Source: Dokdonella_A ginsengisoli (GTDB lineage: Bacteria > Pseudomonadota > Gammaproteobacteria > Xanthomonadales > Rhodanobacteraceae). Taken from it: a stretch of DNA of 64,000 nucleotides. Position numbers and translations under genes: made by a program. The DNA is taken from positions 398,599-462,598 of the forward strand of contig NZ_JBHSHD010000008.1 of NCBI RefSeq assembly GCF_042652785.1, in the 5' to 3' direction. Shown one piece after another: positions 17,007 through 25,295 of the stretch; position 1 is the stretch's first letter; the number at the start of each line of letters is the position of its first letter. The notes under the pieces are model-generated. The model worked only from the letters and a program-made list of their open reading frames with translations, had not been told where the DNA came from and searched no databases.

Positions 17007-18032
17007 TCAGGGTTTAGGTTCCAGCTGCTCCAGCCGCCGCTTGGCGTCTTTCAGCGTGTCCCCGCTGCGGCTCGCCGCCGGTAGCGCGATGTATTCGCGC
17101 AGGGCTGCGGCCGCCGCCGCGGCGTCACCCTGGGTCTGCAACGCGATGCCGAGGCGGTACTGCGCGCCGCGCTGCGGATCGAGTTCGACGGCGCGGCGCA
17201 GGGTCGCGATCGCCGCGTCGACCTGTCCGCTCTCCAGTTCGCTGCGACCCTGGCCCAGACACAGGCTGGCGTCGTTCGGGAAACGTTCGCGGCCGCGGCG
17301 GAACGTCTCCAGCGCCTTTGCCGCCTGTTTCGCCTGCAGTTGCCGGAAGCCCAGCCCGATGAGGGCGTCGCGGTAGCCGTCGGCGAGATCGGGGATGGTG
17401 AAGGCGTCCGGTGCCAGCAGCAGTGCGCTTGCGCGATCGAGCTGGTCGTTGTGCAAATGGATGCCCGCGCGCAGCAGCGGGCCGGCCTCCGGCCGCGCGA
17501 CTTCGAACGAGGCCGTGTTGCGCTCCGCCTTGTCGCTGCCGCCGCCGACGATGCCGGGAGCCATCAGGTAGAACTGGTTGAGGTCGTCGCGTGCGGTGAA
17601 GTTGCGCGGATCGAGCTCGACCGCCTTTTCGAGTTCTTCGCGGACGCGTCCGGCGTATTTCATGCCCTTGAGCATGCCGCCGGAAGCGGCGATCGCGCCG
17701 TAGGTCTCGCCGAGCGCGAGATGGCACAGCGCCGATTGCGGAATCCGCTCGAGGCAGGGCCCGAGCGCCTCGGCGAGGCGTTCGAGCCCGGCGGCGTCCT
17801 TGGCGGTTTCCAGTCCGGCCCGCGACAGCAGCCAGTACGCCTGCTCGTCGGTGGGGTCGGCGGCGAGGCGTCGTTCGGCGAGCTGGCGCGCCTCGTCGTA
17901 GCGCTTGTCGCGCAGCAACGAATCGGCGCTGCCTTCGGCGGCGAGTGCGGCGAGGGTCGTCACGGCGAGCAGCGCGGAGCAGACGCCCCCGATCGCTGCG
18001 CCGGTTTTTCGCCAGTGCGCACGCTCATCCAT
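17007..18032 (-). CDS. exported tetratricopeptide-repeat protein
   Basis: The 341-residue protein has an N-terminal hydrophobic segment (AAIGGVCSALLAVTTLAALAAEG) that is a signal peptide or anchor, then TPR helices: YDEARQLAERRLAADPTDEQAYWLL, a central TARDDLNQFYLMAPGIVGGGSDKA loop, and AAKALETFRRGRERFPNDASL plus VDAAIATLRRAVELDPQRG near the C-terminus. The APGIVGGG segment recurs in TPR proteins of Xanthomonadaceae. Likely a periplasmic scaffold or adaptor. The start at 18032 is favoured over 18116 because codons upstream belong to an out-of-frame remnant of an lpd gene tail. Confidence 0.75.
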   Translation of the reverse strand: MDERAHWRKTGAAIGGVCSALLAVTTLAALAAEGSADSLLRDKRYDEARQLAERRLAADPTDEQAYWLLSRAGLETAKDAAGLERLAEALGPCLERIPQSALCHLALGETYGAIAASGGMLKGMKYAGRVREELEKAVELDPRNFTARDDLNQFYLMAPGIVGGGSDKAERNTASFEVARPEAGPLLRAGIHLHNDQLDRASALLLAPDAFTIPDLADGYRDALIGLGFRQLQAKQAAKALETFRRGRERFPNDASLCLGQGRSELESGQVDAAIATLRRAVELDPQRGAQYRLGIALQTQGDAAAAAAALREYIALPAASRSGDTLKDAKRRLEQLEPKP

Positions 18033-18034
18033 GC

Positions 18035-18106
18035 TCAGCCTTCCTTGTTCTTCGCCACGCCCAGATCGGCAGTCGCATCTTCGTAGACCTCGGCCGCCCT
18101 GCCGAC
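18035..18106 (-). pseudogene. remnant of a second dihydrolipoyl dehydrogenase C-terminus
   Basis: Just after the lpdA stop codon the minus strand encodes VGRAAEVYEDATADLGVAKN (and three more codons) before a TGA. This matches the authentic lpdA end VGMAAEVYEGTITDLYVPKKK at 13 of about 21 positions, and the DNA is visibly similar too. No other part of a second E3 is present, so this is read as the tail of a deleted tandem copy or of an lpdA 3-prime duplication. It ends 3 bases before the start of the TPR gene. Confidence 0.7.
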
Positions 18107-18112
18107 CCGGTC

Positions 18113-19957
18113 TCACTTCTTCTTCGGCACGTACAGATCCGTAATGGTGCCCTCGTACACCTCCGCCGCCATGCCGACCGATTCGCTCAGGGTCGGGTGC
18201 GGGTGAATGGTCAGGCCGATGTCGGCGGCTTCCGCGCCCATCTCGATCGCCAGCGCGGCTTCGGCGATCAGATCGCCGGCGTTCGGCGCGACGATGCCGG
18301 CGCCGATGATGCGGTGCGTGGCTTCGTCGAACAGCAGCTTGGTGAAGCCCTCGGTGCGGCCGATGCCGACCGCGCGGCCGGACGCGGCGTGCGGGAACTT
18401 GCCGACGCCGTAGTGCACGCCCTGCTTCTTCGCTTCGGTCTCGGTCAGGCCGACCCAGGCGATCTCCGGATCGGTGTAGGCCACCGACGGAATCACGCGC
18501 GCGACGAATTCGCTCTTCTGGCCGGCGGCGACTTCGGAGGCGACCTTGCCCTCGTGCGTAGCCTTGTGCGCGAGCATCGGCTGGCCGACCAGGTCGCCGA
18601 TCGCGAAGATGTGCGGCACGTTGGTGCGCATCTGTTTGTCGACCGGAATGAAACCGCGCTCGGTGACGGCCACGCCGGCCTTATCGGCGCCGATCCTGCC
18701 GCCGTTCGGTGCGCGGCCGATGGCGACCAGCACGCGGTCGTAGAGCTGCGGTTCGGGCGCCTTCTCTCCCTCGAACGTCGCCTTCAGGCCTTTCTTCTCG
18801 GCCTCGATCCTGGCGACCTTCACCTTGAGGTGGATGCCGGCGTAGCGCTTGGACAGGCGCTGCTGCAGCGGCCGCACCAGGTCCGGATCGGCGCCCGGCA
18901 TCAGCTGGTCCATCAGCTCGACCACGGTGACCTCGCTGCCGAGCGCGTCATAGACGCAGGCCATCTCCAGGCCGATGATGCCGCCGCCGACGACGAGCAG
19001 CTTCTTGGGGACCTCCTGCAGCAGCAGCGCGTCGGTCGAATCCATCATGCGCGGGTCGTCCCACGGGAAGCCCGGCAGCTTCACCGCCTGCGAACCGGCG
19101 GCGATGATCGCCTTCTCGAAGCGCACGAGCTTCGTGCCGTCCTTCGTCTCGACCTCGATCTCGTGCGGCGACACGAACGTGCCGCTGCCCTGCACGACGG
19201 TGACCTTGCGCTGCTTGGACATGCCGGCCAGGCCGTTGTTCATCTGCGCGACGACCTTGTCCTTGTAGGCGCGCAGCTTGTCCAGGTCGATCTTCGGTTC
19301 GCCGAAGGCGATGCCGATGTCGGCCGAGTGCGCGGCCTCGTCGATGACGCGCGCGGCGTGCAGCAGCGCCTTCGACGGAATGCAGCCGACGTTGAGGCAG
19401 ACGCCGCCGAGCGCGGCGTAGCGCTCGATCAGCACGGTGTTCTGGCCGAGATCGGCGGCGCGGAACGCGGCCGTGTAGCCGCCGGGGCCGGAGCCGAGCA
19501 CGACGACCTGGCATTCGATGTCGGCCTTGCGGCCGGTGGCCGCGGCGGCCTGCGGGGCGGGTTCGCTCCCTCTCGCGCTTGCGGGAGATGGCTGGGGTGC
19601 GGGGGCTTTTTGTGAGGCCGTCTCACGGTTTTTCTCACCCGCCGCGCTTTGCGCAGCGGCCTCTCCCGCCTGCGGGAGAGGCGAAGGCTTTGCGCCAGAG
19701 GAAGGCGCGGCCGCGTCGGCCGCTTCGATCACCGCGACGATCCCGCCTTCCGACACCGTGTCGCCGAGCTTGACGCGCAGCTCCCTGACCACGCCGGCAG
19801 CGCTTGACGGCACTTCCATCGTTGCCTTGTCCGACTCCAGCGTGACCAGACCCTGGTCCTTGGCGACCGTGTCGCCGACCTTCACCAGCACCTCGATGAC
19901 CGGCACGTCGGTGTAGTTGCCGATGTCGGGAACCTTGACTTCGATGGGGTTGGCCAT
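18113..19957 (-). CDS. lpdA: dihydrolipoyl dehydrogenase (pyruvate dehydrogenase E3) with N-terminal lipoyl domain
   Basis: The 614-residue flavoprotein reoxidises dihydrolipoyl groups of the 2-oxoacid dehydrogenase complex with NAD. Residues 1-80 are a lipoyl domain with the lipoylation motif ESDKATME (Lys44). A 60-residue Pro/Ala-rich linker, encoded by a palindromic repeat element, joins it to the E3 body: FAD motif GSGPGGYTAAFRA, redox disulfide GGVCLNVGCIPSK, NAD motif VVGGGIIGLEMA, and the catalytic TIHPHPTLSES near the end. E3 proteins with a fused lipoyl domain are known in Neisseria and related bacteria. aceF lies 2.4 kb away, separated by an opposite-strand gene. Confidence 0.95.
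   Translation of the reverse strand: MANPIEVKVPDIGNYTDVPVIEVLVKVGDTVAKDQGLVTLESDKATMEVPSSAAGVVRELRVKLGDTVSEGGIVAVIEAADAAAPSSGAKPSPLPQAGEAAAQSAAGEKNRETASQKAPAPQPSPASARGSEPAPQAAAATGRKADIECQVVVLGSGPGGYTAAFRAADLGQNTVLIERYAALGGVCLNVGCIPSKALLHAARVIDEAAHSADIGIAFGEPKIDLDKLRAYKDKVVAQMNNGLAGMSKQRKVTVVQGSGTFVSPHEIEVETKDGTKLVRFEKAIIAAGSQAVKLPGFPWDDPRMMDSTDALLLQEVPKKLLVVGGGIIGLEMACVYDALGSEVTVVELMDQLMPGADPDLVRPLQQRLSKRYAGIHLKVKVARIEAEKKGLKATFEGEKAPEPQLYDRVLVAIGRAPNGGRIGADKAGVAVTERGFIPVDKQMRTNVPHIFAIGDLVGQPMLAHKATHEGKVASEVAAGQKSEFVARVIPSVAYTDPEIAWVGLTETEAKKQGVHYGVGKFPHAASGRAVGIGRTEGFTKLLFDEATHRIIGAGIVAPNAGDLIAEAALAIEMGAEAADIGLTIHPHPTLSESVGMAAEVYEGTITDLYVPKKK
19568..19688. repeat. palindromic repeat element embedded in the lpdA linker
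   Basis: Two CTCTCCCGC/GCGGGAG-type palindromes (a degenerate one near 19568-19591 and CCTCTCCCGC-CT-GCGGGAGAGG at 19660-19681) flank a TGAG/CTCAC-containing spacer. The same bipartite element occurs in aceF (23425-23545) and between genes at 28140-28249. On the coding strand it is read in frame as SPLPQAGEAAA...PAPQPSPASARG, forming the flexible linker of the lipoyl dehydrogenase. Confidence 0.85.
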
Positions 19958-20179
19958 GGTGCGCGCCGTCGCTGGAGGGAGCCTGGGATTCTACCGGCGC
20001 CGGTACGCAAATCGCGAGGAAGGCACCCGTGCGTTCGCGCTTGCGCCGCGGCGCGAACGCAAATGATCCCTGCCGGACCCGTATTGCGTACGTGAGGACG
20101 GACTCCCCCGCCGCAGCTCGCGCCGGGCGGCCGATTTTCCGCTCCGCCTCGCGCGGACACCCATTCCGGAGATGCTCGT

Positions 20180-21589
20180 ATGTTTCGTGGCTGCAAACCC
20201 CTGACCTTCACCGTCGCCGCGGCAGTGGCCGGCCTCGCCGCCGGCACGGCAAACGCCGAAGCGCCGCTCGACGGCGCACTCGACTCCACGTTCGCAGACA
20301 ACGGTTCGGCGACCATTCCGTTCGATCTGTTGCCCACTGGGCCGATCGACACGGCTCTCGACACCGTCGTCGACAGCTTCGGCCGCGTCTACCTGGTCGG
20401 CACGGTATTCACCGCCAGCGGCAGTCGCATCGGCATCATGCGGTTGAGAAAGGATGGAACGCCCGATACCACCTATGGTTTGGACGGCAACGGCAAGGTC
20501 ACCGGCCCGGATGGCACTGGCTTCGATCTGAGCGGAGTCAGCGCCGCCCTCGATGCCGACAACAATCTGCTCGTCGGCGGCACGCGGTCGATCGGCGGCA
20601 ACTACGATTTCGCCGTTTGCAAGTTCACCCTCGGCGGCACCGCGACGACGTTTCCGAACGGCCTCCATTGCGTCGCGGTCGCATTCGACCTCGGCGGCGA
20701 CAACAAGGACACCTTGCGTGACATCGCCGTGCAGCCGAACGGCAAGATCGTGATGGTCGGCAGCGCGTCCACGGGTCAAGGCAAGACCGCGGGTGCCGTC
20801 GCGCGCCTCGACGCCGAGGGGAACATCGACGACGACGCTGCCACCGGCTTCAATGTCTCCGGCAAAATGACCGTCCTGCCGCCGGGAATGAAGGCGATCG
20901 ACTTCAACGCGGTGGCGCTGATGGCTAACGGCCGCATCGCCGTTGTCGGCGACTCGACCCTCAACGATGCCACGGACAGCGACCTCGTGTACGCGCGTAT
21001 CGATTCCGACGGTTTGGGGCAGAGTCTGGCGACCAGCGCTCCGTTCGGAGCGACGCGTAACCAGACGCTCAACGAACTCATCGTGCTGCCTCCGCCTCCC
21101 GGTCCGCTGCTGCTCGAACAGAGCGTCATCGCCGTCGGCGCGTACGAGACCGGCATCGGCTCCGGTACCTACAATGGCCTGGTCGTACAGTTCGACGGCA
21201 ACGGCGAGCCGGCGAGCAGTTTCAACGGCAGCGGGTATGTTTCAGACGTCGAGGGTGAAAACCTCGTGTTCAGCGATCTCGTACGCGAGCCGAGCGGCAA
21301 GATCCTCGTCGTCGGAACCATGAAGCCTAGTGTCTCCGAACCGACGCGCTACTACGTCACGCGCTTCACGCCGGACGGTGAGCGCGACGCCGAAGGATTC
21401 GGTGCGCCGGCCGGCTGGTCCAGCTACAGTCTCGTCACCAGCCTCAACGATGTCGGAAACGGGATCGCGCTGCAGGACAATCGCATCATCATCGCCGGCG
21501 CCTCGCTGACTTCGGCCAACCCGCCAAACCTCGACTTCTCCGTCATCGGACTGGCGCGCGACCAGATCTTCGCCGACGGCGTCGACTGA
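20180..21589 (+). CDS. secreted delta-60 repeat protein with variant DGVD tail
   Basis: The 469-residue protein has a signal peptide (residues 1-26, ending TANAE) and then about seven delta-60-type repeats, each with an F-x-x-D/L-x-P-x-G-K-I-x-V-V-G motif (for example VQPNGKIVMVGSAS, REPSGKILVVGTM, LMANGRIAVVGDS), which form a beta-propeller-like fold. It ends ARDQIFADGVD, a variant of the shared tail with V in place of F and no residues after the final D. Third-position G/C use looks lower than in neighbouring genes, hinting at later acquisition. It interrupts the aceF-lpdA neighbourhood on the opposite strand. Confidence 0.8.
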   Translation: MFRGCKPLTFTVAAAVAGLAAGTANAEAPLDGALDSTFADNGSATIPFDLLPTGPIDTALDTVVDSFGRVYLVGTVFTASGSRIGIMRLRKDGTPDTTYGLDGNGKVTGPDGTGFDLSGVSAALDADNNLLVGGTRSIGGNYDFAVCKFTLGGTATTFPNGLHCVAVAFDLGGDNKDTLRDIAVQPNGKIVMVGSASTGQGKTAGAVARLDAEGNIDDDAATGFNVSGKMTVLPPGMKAIDFNAVALMANGRIAVVGDSTLNDATDSDLVYARIDSDGLGQSLATSAPFGATRNQTLNELIVLPPPPGPLLLEQSVIAVGAYETGIGSGTYNGLVVQFDGNGEPASSFNGSGYVSDVEGENLVFSDLVREPSGKILVVGTMKPSVSEPTRYYVTRFTPDGERDAEGFGAPAGWSSYSLVTSLNDVGNGIALQDNRIIIAGASLTSANPPNLDFSVIGLARDQIFADGVD

Positions 21590-21685
21590 GACGCGCCGCG
21601 GCAGGATTCCCGCTTCACGGACGAACGGAAACGGGATCGGGCACGCCAGTGCTCGGTCCCGCCGTCGCTTCCGCGCCGAACCCGC

Positions 21686-22381
21686 TCAGGCGGCGGCGAG
21701 CGCCCAGTCCGCCGCGTGTTCGGCGTGGATGACGGTGGTGTCGAACAAGGGCACGGCGCTGTCGTCGGCGCCGACCAGCAGGCCGATCTCGGTGCAGCCG
21801 AGGATCACCGCTTCGGCACCGGCGGCGACCAGGTCGGCGATCACCGCGCGATACGCGTCGCGCGATTGCGGCAGGCAGCGGCCCTGGCACAGCTCGTCGT
21901 AGATCACACGGTGCACGAGCGCGCGCTGCGCCTCGTCGGGCACCAGCACTTCCAGTCCGTGCTGCGCGAGACGGCCGCGGTAGAAATCCTGCTCCATCGT
22001 GAAGCGCGTGCCGAGCAGGCCGACCCTGGCCAGACCGGCGGCGCGGATGCGCGCCGCGGTGGCGTCGGCGATGTGCAGCACCGGAATCTCCAGACCCGGC
22101 TCGATCTGCGGCAGCACGCGATGCATCGTGTTCGTGCAGATCACCAGCGCCTGTGCGCCGGCGCGCTGCAGGGCCTGTGAGGCGGCGGCCAGCATCCGCC
22201 CCGCCGCATCCCAGTCGCCGCGATGCTGCAGGGCCTCGACCGCGGCGAAATCCACGCTGTAGAGCAGCAGCTCGGCCGAATGCAGGCCGCCGAGCCGCTC
22301 GCGCACGCGCTCGTTGATGCGGCGGTAGTAGGGAAGCGTCGATTCCCAGCTCATGCCGCCGAGCAGGCCGAGGAGGCGCAC
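21686..22381 (-). CDS. aspartate/glutamate racemase family protein
   Basis: The 231-residue protein has the two catalytic cysteine motifs of cofactor-independent racemases: VICTNTMH near residue 80 and ILGCTEIGLL near residue 193, and starts with RLLGLLGGMSWESTLPYYRRIN, the standard family N-terminus. It interconverts L- and D-amino acids, most likely aspartate or glutamate. The GTG at 22381 fits the family start and overlaps the last base of the aceF stop codon (TAGTG), so translation is probably coupled to aceF. Much longer upstream readings run through aceF in another frame and are not real. Confidence 0.85.
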   Translation of the reverse strand: MRLLGLLGGMSWESTLPYYRRINERVRERLGGLHSAELLLYSVDFAAVEALQHRGDWDAAGRMLAAASQALQRAGAQALVICTNTMHRVLPQIEPGLEIPVLHIADATAARIRAAGLARVGLLGTRFTMEQDFYRGRLAQHGLEVLVPDEAQRALVHRVIYDELCQGRCLPQSRDAYRAVIADLVAAGAEAVILGCTEIGLLVGADDSAVPLFDTTVIHAEHAADWALAAA

Positions 22382-23790
22382 TACAGCAGCACGCGCCTCA
22401 TGTCGGCCAGCACCTGGCCCAGGTAGGCGGCGAAACGCGCCGCCGAGGCGCCGTCGATGACGCGGTGGTCGTAGCTCAGGCTCAGGGGCAGGATCAGCCG
22501 CGGCTGGAACGCCTTGCCGTCCCAGACCGGCTTGGTCGCGGACTTGGACACGCCCAGGATCGCCACTTCCGGCGCGTTGACGATCGGCGTGAACGCGGTG
22601 CCGCCGATGCCGCCGAGGCTGGAGATCGAGAAGCAGCCGCCGGACATGTCGGCCGGGCCGAGCTTGCCTTCGCGTGCCTTCTTCGCCAGCTCGCCGGTTT
22701 CCTGCGCGATCTCGATCACGCCCTTCCGGTCGGCATCGCGCAGCACCGGCACGACCAGGCCGTTGGGCGTGTCGGCGGCGAAGCCGATGTGGAAGTACTT
22801 CTTCAGGATCAGGTTCTCGCCGCCGGCGTCGAGCGAGGCGTTGAACTCCGGATACTTCTTCAGCGCGGCGACCACCGCCTTGATCAGGAACGCGAGCATG
22901 GTCAGCTTGATGCCGGACTTCTCGTTTTCCTTGTTGAGCTGCACGCGCAGCGCTTCCAGCTCGGTGACGTCGGCGTCGTCGTGCTGCGTCACGTGCGGGA
23001 TCATGACCCAGTTGCGCGCGAGGTTGGCGCCGGAGATCTTCTTGATCTTCGACAGCGGCTTGCTTTCGACCTCGCCGAACTTGGCGAAGTCCACGTTCGG
23101 CCACGGCAGCAGATTCAGGCCGCCGCCGACCGCGCCGCCCGTCGCCGCACGCGGCGCGGCGCCGCCGGCCAAGGCCGCCTTGACGAAGTTCTGCACGTCC
23201 TGCTTGGTGATGCGGCCCTTGCGCTCGCTGCCCTTGACCGCGCCCAGGTCCACGCCGAGCTCGCGCGCGAACAGGCGCACGACCGGGCTCGCGTACGGCA
23301 CCTTGTCCGGCATCACCGTGCTGGCGTCGAACGGCACCGGCGGCGTGCGCGGACCGGCGGCTTCCGGGTCGAGACCCGGGCGCGCGTCGGCGATCGCCGG
23401 GGCGAGTGCGGATGCGGCTTCGCCCCCTCTCCCGCTTGCGGGAGAGGGCTGGGGTGAGGGTTCTTTGGACGAGGCCGTCTCGGCCTTGCCCTCACCCGCC
23501 GTGCTGCGCGCGGCGACCTCTCCCGCAGGCGGGAGAGGTGAAGGCGAAGCGCCCGCCGCCTCGACCAGCGCGACCACCGCGCCTTCCGACACCTCGTCGC
23601 CGACCTTGACCCGGATTTCCTTCACCACGCCGTCGAACGGCGCGGGCACTTCCATCGTCGCCTTGTCCGACTCGAGCGTGACCAGGCCCTGGTCCTTGGT
23701 GACCGCGTCGCCGGCTTTGACCAGCACCTCGATGACGGGGACATTCGTGTAGTTGCCGATGTCCGGCACCTTTGCTTCCAGGACGGCCAT
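22381..23790 (-). CDS. aceF: dihydrolipoamide acetyltransferase (pyruvate dehydrogenase E2)
   Basis: The 469-residue protein transfers acetyl groups from E1 to CoA as the core of pyruvate dehydrogenase. It has one lipoyl domain (Lys43 in ESDKATMEVP), a repeat-derived Pro/Ala linker, the peripheral subunit-binding domain (YASPVVRLFARELGVDL...GRITKQDV) and the catalytic domain ending in SYDHRVIDGASAARF with the HxxxDG motif. Start MAVLEAKVPDIG at 23790 is the family N-terminus. No aceE is present upstream in the 600 bases available. The racemase gene overlaps its stop; lpdA is the next gene on this strand. Confidence 0.95.
   Translation of the reverse strand: MAVLEAKVPDIGNYTNVPVIEVLVKAGDAVTKDQGLVTLESDKATMEVPAPFDGVVKEIRVKVGDEVSEGAVVALVEAAGASPSPLPPAGEVAARSTAGEGKAETASSKEPSPQPSPASGRGGEAASALAPAIADARPGLDPEAAGPRTPPVPFDASTVMPDKVPYASPVVRLFARELGVDLGAVKGSERKGRITKQDVQNFVKAALAGGAAPRAATGGAVGGGLNLLPWPNVDFAKFGEVESKPLSKIKKISGANLARNWVMIPHVTQHDDADVTELEALRVQLNKENEKSGIKLTMLAFLIKAVVAALKKYPEFNASLDAGGENLILKKYFHIGFAADTPNGLVVPVLRDADRKGVIEIAQETGELAKKAREGKLGPADMSGGCFSISSLGGIGGTAFTPIVNAPEVAILGVSKSATKPVWDGKAFQPRLILPLSLSYDHRVIDGASAARFAAYLGQVLADMRRVLL
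23425..23545. repeat. palindromic repeat element embedded in the aceF linker
   Basis: CCCTCTCCCGC-TT-GCGGGAGAGGG at 23425-23448 and CCTCTCCCGC-AG-GCGGGAGAGG at 23517-23538 are perfect palindromes with 11- and 10-bp stems, separated by about 70 bases containing GGGGTGAGGG and CCCTCACCCG. In aceF it encodes in-frame SPSPLPPAGEVAARS...EPSPQPSPASGRGG. Orientation and frame equal those of the lpdA copy. Confidence 0.9.
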
Positions 23791-24392
23791 GCTCGCTCCG
23801 AATCGAAATCGCACTGCGGAACGGCAAGTTTCGCTGATTTGAGGCGTCGGCGTCATTTCGGGCCGGCCGGACGGCCCCGGGGCGGCCATCCGGCGGCACG
23901 CGATGCGCCGCCGCCGTCGTCGACGGGCGATCGCGACCGGCACCGGGATCGTTCCGTCGAGGATCGTCCCGTCCGCGATCCTCTCCTTGAGGATCGCGTC
24001 GAGCGAATCGACGCCCGCGCATGCTCACGTGCGCTCACATTTCCTCACCGACGTGAAACCGATCGATGCGTCGATGCGTCTTCGTTCGATCGTGCGCGTC
24101 ACGCCGGCGACGCGGAGAAATGTGCGCGGCATCACATCCACGCGGCATTCGTTCGGCGCGCACATTGGGATTTCTATCCTTTGAAAATTTGGCGCACAAG
24201 TTGCTTGTTCATGACGTGCCGCGACGAGGGCCGAGGAACGATTTCGCGCAGCACCGCGCTCATGGCGATTCGACCCTTCCGGACGACGCGTGTGCAGCCG
24301 GACGAGACGACTGGCCATCGCGTCAGATGCGAACAATTTCGGCAGTTGTTGACGGTGAAGCGCCACCATCGTCGACAGGGAGAGGAATCAGG
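23791..24392. other. 602-base gene-free region upstream of aceF and of the GTPase operon
   Basis: No convincing gene is seen. The region contains three alternating GAGGATCG/CGATCCTC arms at 23959-23996 that can form mutually exclusive hairpins, a stretch of lower GC from about 24100 to 24200 (for example ATTTCTATCCTTTGAAAATTTGG), and a CRP/Clp-like site at 24118-24139. It should hold the divergent promoters of aceF and of the operon starting at 24393. Open frames crossing it have no family features. Confidence 0.6.
24118..24139. promoter_or_regulatory. near-perfect CRP/Clp-type operator upstream of the GTPase/roadblock operon
   Basis: AAATGTGCGCGGCATCACAT matches the consensus TGTGA-N6-TCACA at nine of ten core positions, with the A-rich flank AAA on the left. 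It lies about 255 bases before the ATG at 24393. Weaker than the other two sites in the window. Confidence 0.45.
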
Positions 24393-25295
24393 ATGTCCAC
24401 ACTGCATCTGTGCGACGTAGGTCTCACTCCGGACGCCTCGCACGCTCTGCACTCGATGCTGAAGATCCTCGAAGGCCGCGCGACGGCGTCGTGGAAACCG
24501 GCGCCGATCGAGACCGCCGACGTGCTCATCGCGCGCTCGGGCAGCCACCCCGAACTGATCGCCGAATGGAACAAACGCGGCCGTCCGATCGTGCTCGTCG
24601 CCGACGAATGCGGCGACTCGCCGTGCACGCCGTTCGTGCTGCGCCATCCGCTGCGCGTGATGCCGCTGCTGTCGGTGCTGGACGCGATCGCCGAGCATCT
24701 GCGTCCGCCGTCGTCTCCGGCGCACGAGACGAAGACGGGCTGGCTCGCCGCGGAATCGCTGCGCTCGCTCGCCGGCAACGGCTGGCACGTCGCGCATACG
24801 TCCAGCGGCGGCGACGTCTGGGTTCGCGACGGCCACGCCTACGCGGCGACCGCCACGCTCGACCGGCTGCGCGGCGGCACCTTGCGCGTGGACCGTTTCG
24901 GCGCCGCGGTGGCAGCGCCTCCGCCCGGACTGGCGCACCTGCCGCTGCGCGAGTTCGGCTGGTTCGTCGGCCTGCACGGGCCGGCCGACCTCGCTCCGTG
25001 GCTCGCGCGCGAGGCGACCTATTCGCTGCGCCGCTGGCCGGACTTCGGCCGCCTCGGCGGCAGCGCGCATCTGATCGAACTGTCCGCGCTGGTCGCGGCG
25101 CAGCCGCGAACGCCGGCCGCGCTGGCCGAGACGTCCGGCCGCGGCGCGGACGTCGTGCACCGCTTCCTCGCCGCCAGCTCGCTCGCCGGACTGCTGGTCG
25201 TGCGCGAACCCGCCGCGTTGCCGCCGGCGCCGCGGCGCAGCGCATGGATGCGCCTGGTCGGCGACCTGCGCCGCCATCTGGGGCTGCCCGCGTGA
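24393..25295 (+). CDS. first gene of GTPase/roadblock operon, possible pseudo-receiver and winged-helix protein
   Basis: The 300-residue protein is not recognised. Its first 100 residues alternate strands and helices (TADVLIARSG, RPIVLVADE, then LRHPLRVMPLLSVLDAIAEHL) as in a receiver-like domain but lack an obvious phospho-acceptor aspartate pair. Residues about 105-200 contain WLAAESLRSLAG and VWVRDGHAYAA, and residues 215-265 (LIELSALVAAQPRTPAALAE...LAGLLVV) look like a winged helix similar to that of conservon DUF742 proteins. AGAGGAATCAGG precedes the ATG at 24393. Its stop overlaps the GTPase start (GTGA). Probably a cytoplasmic adaptor for the GTPase; inference. Confidence 0.7.
   Translation: MSTLHLCDVGLTPDASHALHSMLKILEGRATASWKPAPIETADVLIARSGSHPELIAEWNKRGRPIVLVADECGDSPCTPFVLRHPLRVMPLLSVLDAIAEHLRPPSSPAHETKTGWLAAESLRSLAGNGWHVAHTSSGGDVWVRDGHAYAATATLDRLRGGTLRVDRFGAAVAAPPPGLAHLPLREFGWFVGLHGPADLAPWLAREATYSLRRWPDFGRLGGSAHLIELSALVAAQPRTPAALAETSGRGADVVHRFLAASSLAGLLVVREPAALPPAPRRSAWMRLVGDLRRHLGLPA

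Noticed and set aside
23839..24420. Open frame in the region upstream of the GTPase operon
   Set aside because: No ribosome site, no conserved motif and Arg-rich composition; the region has regulatory features instead.
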